A stretch of DNA of 64,000 bases from the NCBI GenBank assembly GCA_029531795.1, contig JAPEIS010000002.1, forward strand, positions 1 through 64,000. The letters are read 5' to 3'. This DNA is from Sclerotinia nivalis. Lineage: Eukaryota > Ascomycota > Leotiomycetes > Helotiales > Sclerotiniaceae. The notes below the pieces were generated by a model, which searched no databases, was not told the origin of the DNA, and saw only the letters and a list, made by a program, of their open reading frames with translations. Shown here in pieces: positions 34,828 through 46,534 of the stretch (position 1 is its first letter; every line of letters begins with the position of its first letter). Both the position numbers and the translations under genes were made by a program.

Positions 34828-37800
34828 TTAGATTAGATCTCCAGATTGGTATCGATAGATAAACGAACAACGGGAATCGGCATTCTTCGAATAACAGGTT
34901 TGATTAATGATCAATTCGGTCTTCAAATGATCGATAATCGAATTTATCTTTTTGATGAATTCTTTAGTATTCAGGATTCTAAAATGATCGAAGAGTATAA
35001 TAGATTTGAAATCCATTCAGAGATGGAAACTGTAATTAACAAAGAACAGCAATAGACGGGAGCTTTCGGATTAGATAGAATTAATTGAGAATTCGGCGAT
35101 CGATAATTATTCGGATCAATCGTTTTGCAAATAGAATATATACAAACGAAAATATTGTTCGAGTATTGTATTCGCTTTTTCTGTTTATCCATTGGTTTCA
35201 AAATGATAAACTATTGACAACTTCGAAACAATATCTAATCGTTTACAAATATATTTCCAGAAATCAGAGATAAACTGAACTTTATAATCGAATATAATGA
35301 TCTATAATAAACTATAGAGCTTTTATATATACTTCAAGAATAGATGGGAGATTTCTTCGGAGTTACAGATTCTTTGATAGAGGAGGAAATACTTTATCTT
35401 AATTAATCGATCGATTATAACAAATATCGTATTGTACCCAAAACTTTTCGAAAGATAGATAATGAAATCGATTGAGATATCTTTCCAAACTTGTTGTAGG
35501 ATTGGAAAAAAGTATAAGACTCCTTATTCTTTACAATTCGGAATGGTTTGATAACAATTATAACAATTACATATTCAACGGAAAACATAATCGTAATATC
35601 CAAATCAATAATAGTTTCAGAAAAGCAATTCGAAAATACAGATACGATATAGATATCTAATAACAAAAGAATTATGGATTATTCAAAGGAGCTTTGTTTT
35701 TAAAGAATTGTAATTAAGGATATAAAACTTCTTATAATAATATAATAGATTATTATTTATAATATATTCAAATAATATGATATACAAATATCTAATAATA
35801 TTCTTTTCTAAAGCCTTTAGGATCGATAATGGAAATAGATCGAATAAATAAACTTCAGTGAATAAAAGTTTCAATTTTTCAAAGGATTCCAATTATATAG
35901 ATTTAGATTATTGAATAGAGATTGGATTATCGGATATTGTAGGTGATTCAAATTTACAAATAGATAATCCGGATTCCCGAACAGATAATTCGGGATTGCG
36001 GATAAACAATAGAGTATCAATATAGATCTAATTACAAATTATAATTGCAAAATGAATTTTCTTTTTTGAATTAATAATAGAAAACAAATCTGTATTTAGA
36101 TTTTCAGTTTTCAAAACAATTTGACTTTGATAAAAAAAGCATTTATTCCTTTTTTTAAACAAATCTTTTGATCTTCTAATCAAAGTATCGGGTTTCGTTC
36201 CTTGCTTTCCAGGATGATATATAATTTTGAAATTGAAACAGAATAGAAATTCAGATCAGCAGATTTGACAACAATTCAATAGTTTTATAGTCGTAAAGTA
36301 CTCTAGATTTTTATAATTTGTAATGATTTTGATCGGGAAAAAGATATCTTTTAATTTGGGTCGCCATTTTTCGAAATAGCAGATAATTGCTAGTAATTTT
36401 TTATTATAAATCTTGTAATTATATTTTGCAATCGAATATTTCTTAGAGAAATATATAATAAATTTCAGAATCCTATTATCATTGTATTAGAAAAAAACTT
36501 CAGCAAATATATAATCCGATATATTCATCTCTAGGATTATATCTTTCTCCTAATCGAAAAAAGCTAATATAAATATTATTATAAATGCAGCTTTTAGATT
36601 CGAAAGCGATTTCTTACAAATAGGATCTCATTAAAAGGTTACATTTTTCTTGATCAGATTTATTATCGAACAAATGATCAAAAAAAAGTTGTAGATAAAA
36701 TACCAATAGAAATTGCTAAATTTTATAAACATTTATACATCTATCAAATTCTCTAGTGTTTTTCAATCAATTATTATCTTAATTTTGGCTGGATCTATTC
36801 GGATCTTTTCTCGATTTACAATTAAACCCAGGAATTTCGTTTTAGATTTCAAGAATTCGTATTTCGATAGATTGATATATAATCCAGTTTTCTGTAAAAT
36901 ATCTAATACCTTTTATATATGCTTTATATATTCAGAACGGGTTTTGCTGTAGATCAGAATATGATCTAGATAAGTAATACAGAATATATCCAGATATTCT
37001 TTTAAAGTATTATTGATAAATCGTTAGAACATCGTTGGGGCTCCGATTAGTTTGAACAGTATAACCAAGGTTTCGAATAGACCGAATCAGATACGAAATG
37101 TAATCAGATATTCTTATTCTTTTTTGATTCAGATATTATTGAAGATCAAGATGATATCTATTTTCATAAAATACTTTATCTTTTTTAGATTATTCAAAGA
37201 TTCTTTAGTTAAAAGCAACAGATATCGATTTTTCATAAACAAATTATTCAATATACGATAGTCTATACAAAATCAAAGATTACTATTGGGTTTCTTAACA
37301 AATAAAACAAACAAAACAAAAACGAAGGAATTCGATCGAATAAATCCTTTTGTTAGGTTTTCCCTTAATCATTTTTACAAAACTTTCAATTCGTCCTAAA
37401 ATATTGAATACAGAATTTCAAACAATAGTTTAGCCCTATTTTACAATTGGATATTATAATCATATAAACGATATAAAAATAGTTTATCAATATTATATAA
37501 AGAAAATATATCGATTCATAAACAGAATTCAACAAATAGATCTTCGGGAATAAGATTTTCTTTTTCCTTCAGGATTCGATTTATCAAATTAATATTAGTT
37601 TAGAATATCTTGTAGCCTTGATGGATATATATCGAATAAATTCGGATTGAAATACTTACTATATCTCTTTTCTTTAATACTTTAAAATGAAACGATAAAT
37701 AAACAAAACAGACTTTGATAAAGATATCGAATAGAGTTCGGATATTCAATAATTGTACAAATGTATTACAGGACTTTCAACAGAATTTGTTATCGAAGCG

Positions 37801-38235
37801 AAAAATACTAGATATGAATTTGATATAGAGATCGTACTTCTTTAATTAAACCAATCCCAGAATAATTGAATAATGGATTAATTCAATGATATAGATTTTC
37901 GATTTTTTCTTATAATAATCATTAATTTACAAATCAATTAGAATATAATAATCCATTCGGTTTTCAGATAGTATTTTTCTATCGAATCCAATGATTTCGA
38001 ACAGAATAGATAATTTGTATATTGAAAGTTTGATAATTTCAATTCAACTTTGATTTGCAAAAGTATATCCTTTATATCCGTTATTCATCATAATGTAAAT
38101 AGAACAGGATCGATCAAATATCGGCAGAACAATAATATACAATATTATCAGATTTGTTCGATTATTTGTTTCTTCAATAAAAGATAAGTTTCGAATTGCG
38201 ATAACAGACAAATGTAATATGTGTAGGGCTTTCAT
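34828..38235 (-). pseudogene. pol remnants of 213-bp-LTR element
   Basis: Minus-strand pieces of protease (38235-38044, KALHILHLSVIAIRNLSF, matching the plus copies), reverse transcriptase and RNase H in several frames' worth of stops between 37400 and 36200, and integrase (35892-35683, 35016-34828; ILKALEKNIIRYLYIILFEY, QTCYSKNADSRC). The region is strongly AT-shifted and broken by many stops. Confidence 0.7.
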
Positions 38236-39002
38236 TTGACAACGATTTATATCAAATAGACTCCGTTTCCCGAACTCGGGGAACCGGAAGAGGACAGATT
38301 ATATGATAATATAATATATAATTGAATCTGGGCGAAGGACGGAATAAAGAACGATAAAGCAAAATTAATAAAGCTAATTCTAGTTTATACAAAACGATTA
38401 TCTGGGAATAAATAATCCTTTATACAATAATCGACAGATCCACAACAGAAGCATTCTCCTCATTCGTATCTATTAATACATTTTTGAAAACTAAGATCTA
38501 TTAGATCTCCAATAAATATAATCGTAACAAAAATAACAGATCAAACAATAGTATTCGGGAACAGAATAAAGATACAATTAATAGGATTCAGATTTTGAAT
38601 CGTAATACAGAGCAATGGAACGATTGGATTGCGACCGAAGTTGATCGGTCTTATCAAATACAGATAACGATTCTCCAATATCTACACAAAAGCAACAAAT
38701 ATATCAATATTATTTGTAGATAGTTTAATAGTAACAATCTAGTTTTTCAGTTTATTTGATAGGGTTTGTTCTAATAGGATAATCAGAATATTATTATTGT
38801 TAATCATCTCAATTTTCAATATTAGTTTTTGGAATTTAGTATAAAAGATATAGAACAATTGATTCCTTTATTTCAGATTAATCAAGAGTTTTCGGGTTTC
38901 GATTTGTTTATTCTGATTTCTATAAACTTTTTCTAATATTTGTAATAGATCTTTATAATCAGTAAATTTAACAAATTACTCTTTAATATTATATAATCGA
39001 AT

Positions 39003-39308
39003 TTATATAACAACGAATCCAGTTAATCTTTCAATTATGTAAATCAGATAGGAATGTAGAGAAATAAAGCAATCGGAATTGATATATATTTTATTCTGTA
39101 TTTGATCAATAAATTGATCAAAATCAATTTTTGTTTTATCAAACAGTACAGGGTCAGGTATTTTTTCATTCAATTGAGGTTTCGACAAAACAAAAGCGAT
39201 AACCGGGGTTGTAATAGGCATTAAAGACGAGAAATCGATTAAATCGATGGGAATTGAAACAAACGAAGCAATAGAAACAGAATGAAATTGAATTAAACAG
39301 ACAATCAA
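39003..39308 (-). pseudogene. gag fragment of 213-bp-LTR element
   Basis: Open stretch of 101 residues with FDKTKIDFDQFIDQIQNKIY, the same capsid motif as in the other copies (25689 and 39988 regions). Downstream gag continues with stops to about 38250. Confidence 0.8.
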
Positions 39309-39574
39309 TCTATCATTCTCCTTTTTCCATTATATAAATACAGTTTTCTCGACTTACAAATCGAAAATAAACTTTTGAATTACAGATTGCAGATCGATTA
39401 TCTCTACCTCCATTCTTATATTATAATCGTAAAAGGAAATGAGATAATGATACCAGATCGCAATATCGCTGATTACAACAGTAGCGAATTCTTCAGGGGA
39501 ACCGGGCTGGCTAAATGGATACGGACAGAATGACATTATAAAAGTATTGATACAGATAGATAGAAGTTATATAG

Positions 39575-39787
39575 TATCACAAAGACAATAAACAAAATAA
39601 CAGAAATCACTTTTATTAATAAAATATAATTCGAAAAGCTATATTTTTATAAAAAGAACGGTTCCTTAAATACATTTGTATATAGCGTTAGCCCCGATCG
39701 GGGCTAGCCTACACTTATCCGAGGTCCGACTCTTATAGGTCGGAACCCGAGCGGTCTCCGTATACCATATACGGGGACCCCGTGACA
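39575..39787 (-). repeat. 5' LTR of 213-bp-LTR element
   Basis: 213 bp. The outer ~100 bp (39687-39787) have escaped decay and are GC-rich, ending ACCCCGTGACA. They include an 18-bp perfect palindrome and two further inverted repeats. The inner half is decayed and similar to the 237-bp LTR family. Confidence 0.92.
39689..39706. promoter_or_regulatory. 18-bp palindrome in LTR U3
   Basis: TAGCCCCGATCGGGGCTA is its own complement. The other LTR keeps it with one change (34268-34285). Nearby are GGTCCGAC/GTCGGAACC and CCGTATA/TATACGG inverted repeats. The position in U3 suggests transcription-factor sites, but this is inference. Confidence 0.6.
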
Positions 39788-40586
39788 GTGATAACCAGAA
39801 TATTATTATTATCGATTATCCCAACTTCCAATATTAATCTTTGGAACTTAGTATAGAAGATATAGAACGATTGATTTCTCTATTTCAAATTGATTAAGAA
39901 TTTTCAAACCTCGATTTGTTTGTTCTGATTTTTATAAGCTTTTTCCAATATTTGTAATAGATCTTTATAATCGATAAATTTAATAAATTATTCTTTAATA
40001 TTATACAATCGAATTTGTATAATAACGGGTCCAGTTAATCTTCCAATTATATAAATCAAGCAGAAATATAAAGAAATGAAGTGATCGGAATTGGTATACA
40101 TTTTATTTTGTATTTGATCGATAAATCGATCAAGATCGATTTTCGTTCTATCAAATAATACAAAATCAGATATTTTTTCATTCAATTGAGATTTCGATAG
40201 AACAGGAGCGGCAATTGGGATTGTAATAAGAATCAGGGGCGAGGGATCGATCAAATCGATAAGAGTTGAAATAAATAAAGCGATAAAAATGAAATAAAGT
40301 TGAATTAAATAGATAATTAATCTATCGTTTTTCTTTTTCTATTATATGAATATAGTTTTCTCGATTTGCAAATCGAAAATAAGTTTTTGAATTATGAATT
40401 GTAGATCGATTACTTTTGCCTTTATTCTTATACTATAATCGTAAAAGGAGGTAAGATAATAATATCAAATCGTAATATCGCTAATTACAATAATAATGAA
40501 TTCTTCAAAAGAGCCAGATTGACTAAACGGGTATGGATGGGATAATATTGTAGAAGTATCAGTATAGATAAATAGAAGTTATATAG

Positions 40587-40822
40587 TATCACAAAGACAA
40601 TAAACAGAATAACAGAAATCACTTTTATTAATAAGATATAGTTCGAAAAGCTATATTTCTATAAAAGGAATGTTTTCTTAAATACAATTGTATATATTAA
40701 GGTTCCGAGCCCTAGCGCTCTTACAGGGTACGATCACCGAGCGTGCCCCGCTCGGTGCCGGATCGGGCAGGTGGAGCCTACTAAAGGGGCCGGTCTAGTG
40801 ACCCGGCCCTGACCCCGTGACA
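40587..40822 (-). repeat. 5' LTR of outer minus-strand copy
   Basis: About 236 bp, of the same family as the LTRs at 25186, 30742 and 32824. The outer part, 40695-40822, is GC-rich and looks undecayed, ending GACCCCGTGACA; the inner part is AT-shifted. Confidence 0.9.
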
Positions 40823-40985
40823 CATTGCTCTGAAGATCGTTTGGGTATCCTCCTTTTCAAGAAATTCGTTCCAGTGATTCTTTTTAGCCGTTTTGATGGC
40901 TTGGAAGTAATGGTTTCTTGCCGACTGGTAGATTTCCTAGCACCTTCTTCCTTCTTCGTAGAATATCATCATATCTTAAAGCACC
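40823..40985 (-). pseudogene. LINE retrotransposon fragment (linker of ORF2)
   Basis: The minus strand encodes ARNHYFQAIKTAKKNHWNEF and then LEKEDTQTIFRAM. The pattern Y-x-A-I-x-x-A-K-x-x-H-W-x-x-F-L is typical of the linker between endonuclease and reverse transcriptase in fungal LINEs (Tad1-like). The fragment ends where the 237-bp-type LTR begins, so the LTR element appears to have inserted in the LINE. No other LINE part was found. Confidence 0.6.
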
Positions 40986-41040
40986 CTACCACCACCGTGA
41001 TAGGTATATAATATAGGATCGTCACAGTATTAGTCAAATC

Positions 41041-41123
41041 GAGATCTGGATCTGAATCTGAATCTGAATCTGGGTTTGAGTTTGGGTTTGGGTTTGGATT
41101 TGAATTTGAATTTGAATCGAATC
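41041..41123. repeat. Hexanucleotide array GAATCT / GGGTTT / GAATTT
   Basis: About 13 six-base units that drift from GATCTG through GAATCT and GGGTTT to GAATTT. Similar to the short array near 10298 read on the opposite strand. Confidence 0.8.
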
Positions 41124-41791
41124 AATATATTATTTATTGTTTATCGATATATTATTGATCGAAGTTTCCGAATGTTTTGTAAAATTGATTATTCGTAATA
41201 AAACTAGACTGCTTTTTCTATTCAGCAGTAAAATCTTTATAAAGGGTAAAATATACTATTATAATAATGATAGGATGTTTTATAATATAATGATATTTTA
41301 CGAAGAAGGAAGAAAATACTAGAAAGAGTGTCGATTATATAGAGGATAGATGCTTTAGGTATCTATACAGACTAGCTAGAAACGGGTTACGAATCCGTGA
41401 CAAAATCAATGAAACTAATTCTTCTCCTTTCTGTAATAAACTCTATGATTTATCACAGATCTGAAATATACGATTTAGAAAACGGCCGATTAGACTCTCC
41501 TGGCGGAGATATTAAAAATCATGTGATCGATGCCTCGAGAGTCAGGCACCCGCTAGACTAGTGGAATGTATACCTCAAGGGTTTGGTGGGGTAAATAGAT
41601 AAATAATAATGACAGCCTAAGGTTCAAACATTAAAGCTTTCCCCACGCCTATATCATAGGTATAGATATAGTATCTATTTACTCTGTACCTAGGTAGGCT
41701 CTCCTTATCATTCATCCATTGCAATTCATAAATCATCTACAGAATATTTTCCTCTTCCACTTCCACTTCCACAACCATTACAACCACAAAC
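41124..41791. other. Transition from AT-rich subtelomere to ordinary DNA
   Basis: AT-rich to about 41340, then composition becomes balanced. No gene seen. 41700-41791 is the 5' flank of the prefoldin gene with a CCACTTCCACTTCCAC run, likely untranslated leader or promoter. Confidence 0.5.
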
Positions 41792-42437
41792 ATGCAACGT
41801 CGTATGGTAATATACCCACTTCAAATATTTGCCCTCCCAGATAGCATATATCATATCATATCCTAACAATCTATCCAGTTATCAAAAGAAGATGAGGCTG
41901 CAGTCGGCGCAGATGAGGTCGAGGTACGAAGAGAGGATCAAGACAAAATCAATCGATTCAGTCGTCTACACCAAAGAGAAATTGGACTGGAGGAGGAGTT
42001 GAAGTCAAAACATGTCAGTACAATTAAGATATCCGCGATCAATCAATGAGCCTCAATAGTCCGCAGCAGATATTGCAGATCGTATTGCTGATCATATTCC
42101 TGTATAGAAAGAAAAGGAAGACCTCGATGATGTTTCGGGTGAACTTGAGTTGGCAGACGAGGATGAAATGATACCGTACGACAAGCCACCATCCTCCTTC
42201 ACTTGTTCAGATACCATGCGTCGAATCAGACTGACATTTTGAAGTTACAAAATCGGAGATTCATTTATTTCGCTACCACTACCAGAAGTCCAGGAATTGC
42301 TCACGAAATCGACAGAGAACATCGAGGAGGAAGTAACGCTGGTCGAAGAAAAGCTTAGTACAATCAGGGAGGAAATGACACAATTGAAGGTGGAATTATA
42401 TGCTAGATTTGGTCGAAGTATCAATCTGGAAACATAG
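41792..42437 (+). CDS. GIM3: Prefoldin subunit 4
   Basis: Subunit of the cytosolic prefoldin hexamer that captures unfolded actin and tubulin and hands them to the CCT chaperonin. Four exons: 41792-41806, 41879-42013, 42108-42175, 42245-42437; introns of 72, 94 and 69 bp with GT..AG ends and branch-like sites (CTAAC, CTGAT, CTGAC). The sum is 411 nt, 136 residues, the usual length of the family. Residues match the family closely: LSKEDEAAV, REDQDKINRFSRLHQRE, DDVSGELELADEDEMIPY, then KIGDSFISLPLPEVQELL and the C-terminal coiled coil ending ELYARFGRSINLET. The first ordinary gene from the telomere, only about 1 kb from retrotransposon DNA. No sign of decay. Confidence 0.95.
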
Positions 42438-43231
42438 ATTGTCGAAATAATTTTCATACGAAACACCCAAAGGATCCATCAAAAGCTCCGCAACATAGCC
42501 GCGAGGTGACCCAATCACAACAACCAATAGCTCGGGACAGTTGAACGGCATATAATATATAGGGTTACAGTACGAAGTATAATTCTTACGTACCCGAAAA
42601 CAATTACCGATTAGAGCTGCTTCCACATTTTTCTCTCTCGTCGCGCCCCATTTTTTATGCACCGCATAGAACTAATCTGGATTCATCTGTTAGAGTACTG
42701 AGGTTGGTTCCACCCGCCTTTGAAGCATCAAGACTTTACATAAGCTTGGGAGATTTTCATCACATACACCAGCTTGAAGAATTCCCTTGGAGATCTGCCG
42801 CTCATGAAATCTGGTTAACAGCAATCCTTGCGGTTGTGACGGCACCATCTTTCCTTTGAACCAACATTGAAGACTTCCATGGCATGCAGTGGACCCGCAC
42901 CAAACATTCGACAGTGGAGAGAGCTTCAGTTAGAATTCAGCATTTACACGCTAGCAATGATCCTTCTTTTATCAAAGATCCAATGTAATTATGGGCACAT
43001 ACTAATTTTAGGGCCCGGCGAAGTTCCTATTTCCAGTTAAGTATACTACAAGTTAGGTGGCTCTCTTTTACATTTTGCTACACTTCATTTTACTTTTTCC
43101 TTCCTCTACACAATATAAGACTTGACCCTATTCATGACTTCAAACTTCGTCAAGGTTACCTAGGACATACCAAAGAGAAGTAACAGAAGGTTCAACTGTC
43201 TGGCTTGACGAGAGCACCCGAGGAACCAATA
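42438..43231. other. Intergenic, no gene seen
   Basis: Balanced composition. Minus-strand open stretches at 42245-42662 overlap the prefoldin gene and are shadows. The last ~90 bp are the 5' flank of the transporter gene. Confidence 0.5.
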
Positions 43232-45096
43232 ATGTCCAGCGCAGACCGGGGAAATACAATTGGCGCAACGGGGCTTGGTAAGAATGAGATGCCTGCAAAT
43301 AATTTAGGAACAGATCATGCACAAATTGGTAACTGCATCCTTCAATACTCAGAACTGCAGACATTTACTAATCAAAATATAGAGCGACATGAGAGTAGAC
43401 TTTCTCGAATAGTCTCCCGAATTGACCATGACGATGCGGAGATACGATACGATATTGAGGGTAAAGGCAACCAAATATCTCTACCGGATTCATCCGCATC
43501 CAGCATCTTGGGCTCCCGCAAGAAAGTAGTACATTGGGAGGAGGATGATCCAGGAAATCCATACAATTGGTCTTCGGTGCGTCAATATCTTGTTTTGGGG
43601 GATGTTTAAGTGGGATGTTCAGGAAAATGAAATTGAAGACATCGGCTGATTTTGATGCATAGGCACGGAAGTGTTACATCGTTCTCGTAGGAATGCTTGT
43701 GGTAATCAATAGTACCATGGGTTCTTCGTTGCCTTCAAATGCAATCCCATATATTGCTCCACACTTTCACATAACATCGGAGTCTGCGCAAATTTTACCA
43801 ATATCAATGTACCTCCTTGGATATGTCCTTGGACCTCTGGTATTTTGCCCATTATCAGAACAGTATGGGCGAAGAATGATCATGTTGGCAACCTTTTTCG
43901 GCTACACCGCCTTTACATTAGGTTGCGCCTTAACACCAACGTGGGGAGGACTATTAGCATTTCGAATTCTTGCCGGTATCAATGCAAGTAGCCCTATTTC
44001 TGTCAGTGGAGGTATCTATGCAGATATATACAAGGATCCAGTCACAAGAGGGCGAGCCATGGCGGTCTTTACTGGAGGCACTTGCGTAGGTCCTGTTGCC
44101 GCTCCAATCATATCGGGATTCATATCTCCTGCCCTTGGCTGGCGTTGGACTTTCTGGATTGGTTTGATTGTCGCTGGTGCATCTTGGATTCCTCTCGTAT
44201 TTCTCCCAGAAACCTATGGTCCTGTTCTACTCCTTGAACGCGCAAAGAAATTGCGCAAAGAAACAGGAAATCCGGAAATATTCGCGCCCATCGAACTGGA
44301 AAAGCAAGACTTAAAACAAATGATAACCGTGACGTTCACGCGACCTGTTCGCATGCTATTTTTCGAGCTTATTGTGTTGGCCGCTTGCTCCTACCTCGCC
44401 CTGGCGTATGGGATATTCTACATGTACTTTGAGGCTTTTCCCATTATCTTTGGAGGAATTTATGGTCAATCGTCTGGTGTGTCTGGTCTTATGTTCCTTC
44501 CCATTGCCGGTGGTGCCGTCCTAGCTATTATTGTGTTCCTCTGGTGGGATACATTTCTCCGCAAAGCTCAAGCAGCCAATAAACCTTGGACACAAAAAGA
44601 AGAATCTCGACGACTACCGCTAGCCCTTTTCGGCGGACCACTTTACGTGATTTCGCTTCTCTGGTTAGGCTGGACATCCCATGCCTCAATCCCTTTCTAT
44701 GTTCCAATGTTGGCCGGTATTCCATTCGGAATGGGGTTTATATTAATCTTCGTCGCATTAGTCAACTATTTGACAGATGCTTATGAAGTTTTCGCTGCGA
44801 GTGCTATGGCTGCATCGAGCTGCTGTAGAAGCTTAGCTGGCGCGGTATTGCCATTTGCGGCTAAGCCTATGTACTCCAGACTGGGAGTGTCATGGGCAAG
44901 TAGTCTGCTTGCCTTTCTGAGTCTGTTTATGTGCGGGATACCGTTGTTGTTTATGTGGAAGGGTGATCGTATCAGGGAGGGAAGTGTATTTTGTCAGGAG
45001 CTCAAAGAACGCAAGATCAAAGAATTAGAGAACTTGGAGAAGGAGAGATTGGCGACAGGAACCGGTCGAGGTGCTAGGGTTACCGAGAAAGTCTAA
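43232..45096 (+). CDS. MFS transporter, DHA1-type drug/polyamine antiporter
   Basis: Probable plasma-membrane proton antiporter of the major facilitator superfamily. Exons 43232-43576 and 43663-45096, intron 86 bp (GTGCGT..TAG); 592 residues. The start is the ATG at 43232; the frame extends upstream only from a TTG. A ~120-residue hydrophilic N-terminus ends in WEEDDPGNPYNWSS, the typical lead into helix 1. About 12 membrane segments follow. Motif A is LSEQYGRRMIM, the helix 4 motif is RILAGINASSP, and motif C is GGTCVGPVAAPIISGF. A cytoplasmic loop (ERAKKLRKETGNPE) separates the halves, and the tail is charged. The substrate cannot be told from sequence; this subfamily includes fluconazole, cycloheximide and polyamine exporters. 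Subtelomere-proximal location is usual for such genes. Confidence 0.92.
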
Positions 45097-45642
45097 GTCC
45101 ACAAGACAAGGGAACGTATTGAACGGGGTGTCCTTGGTTTGAAACTGGCTCAATGATTAACCTTGATGCACGTACATGTCAGCTATGAACATTTGGGTAA
45201 GATATGGGTAAAATATATAGCATGTGATTTGACACTTACTTAAACTCTTCAATCTTAATGTTTTCTCCCAGCCAACATATGAGTGTTTAGATCGTCAAAG
45301 TGATAGATTCATCCATCCCTAAAGTAGAATTTTCCGCTAGATGATGTAACGCGACCTTCCTAATGGGATTTCCTGAGTTATCACATGTCAATGATTTTCC
45401 GAGTCCAGGCTGCCCAATTCTTTTCTAACCAGGATCAATGTCAACGTATATACTCATAGAAATGTTTTGACATCAAATACTACAATAGACAGACCAAAAT
45501 ACCCCACTGGTGTGAGGACGTCCTTCCTTCTACTTAAACATTGTGGAAGTAAACAGCGGAAGCATTGAATGTCTCGACAGCGACATTGCCACCAAAAGCG
45601 AATCAAAAAAGCACGTGCCTCCCGGAAAGAATTAGCGGATAT
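45097..45642. other. Intergenic, no gene seen
   Basis: 3' flank of the transporter gene, ordinary composition. No frame or RNA gene recognised. Confidence 0.4.
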
Positions 45643-46534
45643 CTAGGAGTCATTAGATTGATTTGATTGATTTAATTAACGTCCACACTAAATCAAAGAC
45701 TATCTAGGACGATTAAGAGCTCAATCGAGCTCTTAACAGATAACTATAAATAGTGCTATCTAAATAGTATACAGATTTATATATATTTTTGATAAAGAAA
45801 GTGAAAACTAATACTGAGAAACAAAACCTGACCTCTATACAGCATCGTATATAAAGATAAAAATATCAATCAAAACATTACACTCATGATTTTCCAAATC
45901 CAATCCCTCCATCAATCAAATCCAAACAACTTCCTTTTATATCAATTCTTTATCCTATTCGTAATTTCCCAACAATCATACCTTGTTTAATATCGATTTC
46001 ATAGAACCCTTCAAACTATAAAGATATTGACCTTACAAAATGCCCCAATCCTATATATAATATATCCTTTATCGAATTCTATAACAGATATATCATTAAC
46101 TCGGATCGTTCTATACAATTCCTTCAAGTATATAAATTACTATTATTTTGATTCGAATCAAAGAAGATAAAACTTAAACCTTAAAACCGAATTTGATAAA
46201 TCACATTCGATACCCCAAAAAGATCTTGAAGATGATTTTGTAATATATTATCATAAATAATAATGTTATTCTTTGTTTTGTAATAAAAGTAATATTGTAA
46301 AAAACACAATCTGATAATACAACTATCAAAAAACCGAGATCTGGCCTTTGCTATCAACCAATTCAGAAACAAAAAACGTTACGATCGAATACCTTTTCCT
46401 CTTCCAATCACCACAACTCCATCAAATGACTCAAACTTAGCTCTACAAACTCTAATAATTAAATAAAAGAGCTAAAGGTTCGTAAAGGACACCACGTACA
46501 GATATTGAGTCTTGTCCTCCTAGGAGTCATTAGA
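45643..46534. mobile_element. AT-rich insertion with 15-bp target duplication
   Basis: CTAGGAGTCATTAGA occurs at 45643-45657 and 46520-46534, bracketing 862 bp of strongly AT-rich DNA in an otherwise balanced region. Just inside the left end is a perfect hairpin, TTAAGAGCTC/GAGCTCTTAA (45713-45736). The minus strand reads as decayed protein with many stops near 46440-45850 (longest open part 46372-46181). The 15-bp duplication suits target-primed (LINE/SINE) insertion; the minus-strand 3' end has ATTAAATCAATCAAATCAA, a possible tail. Class not established. Confidence 0.7.

Larger units (their letters stand above)
34153..39787 (-). mobile_element. Complete Ty3/gypsy-type retrotransposon with 213-bp LTRs
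   Basis: A 5,635-bp element on the minus strand with two 213-bp LTRs (39575-39787 is the 5' LTR, 34153-34365 the 3' LTR). Reading the minus strand: gag (39308-39003 and on), protease (38235-38044), reverse transcriptase and RNase H (about 37400-36200), integrase (about 35900-34830). The coding part is the same family as the plus-strand copies, but the first half of the LTR is different. It interrupts the gag of the older minus-strand copy. Flanking five bases are AAGAT and GTGAT, a plausible but decayed duplication. No frame is intact. Confidence 0.9.
33965..40822 (-). mobile_element. Outer minus-strand Ty3/gypsy-type copy, 3'-truncated and split
   Basis: Reverse-oriented element of the 237-bp LTR family. 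Its 5' LTR is 40587-40822; leader and gag occupy 39788-40586, gag resumes at 33965-34152 on the other side of a younger insertion (34153-39787), then is lost. The gag frame at 40254-39988 has FDRTKIDLDRFIDQIQNKMY, shared with the other copies. Pol and the 3' LTR are missing. The left boundary near 33965 is approximate. Confidence 0.8.

Noticed and set aside
41385..41405. ACGGGTTACGAATCCGT, resembling a tRNA T-arm or Pol III B box
   Set aside because: The loop differs from the TTCRANY consensus and no A box, acceptor stem or anticodon arm can be built around it.
43205..43231. Upstream extension of the MFS transporter
   Set aside because: The extended frame begins with TTG; the first ATG is 43232.
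44528..44786. Open frames on both strands inside the MFS gene
   Set aside because: Shadows of a clearly recognised coding exon.
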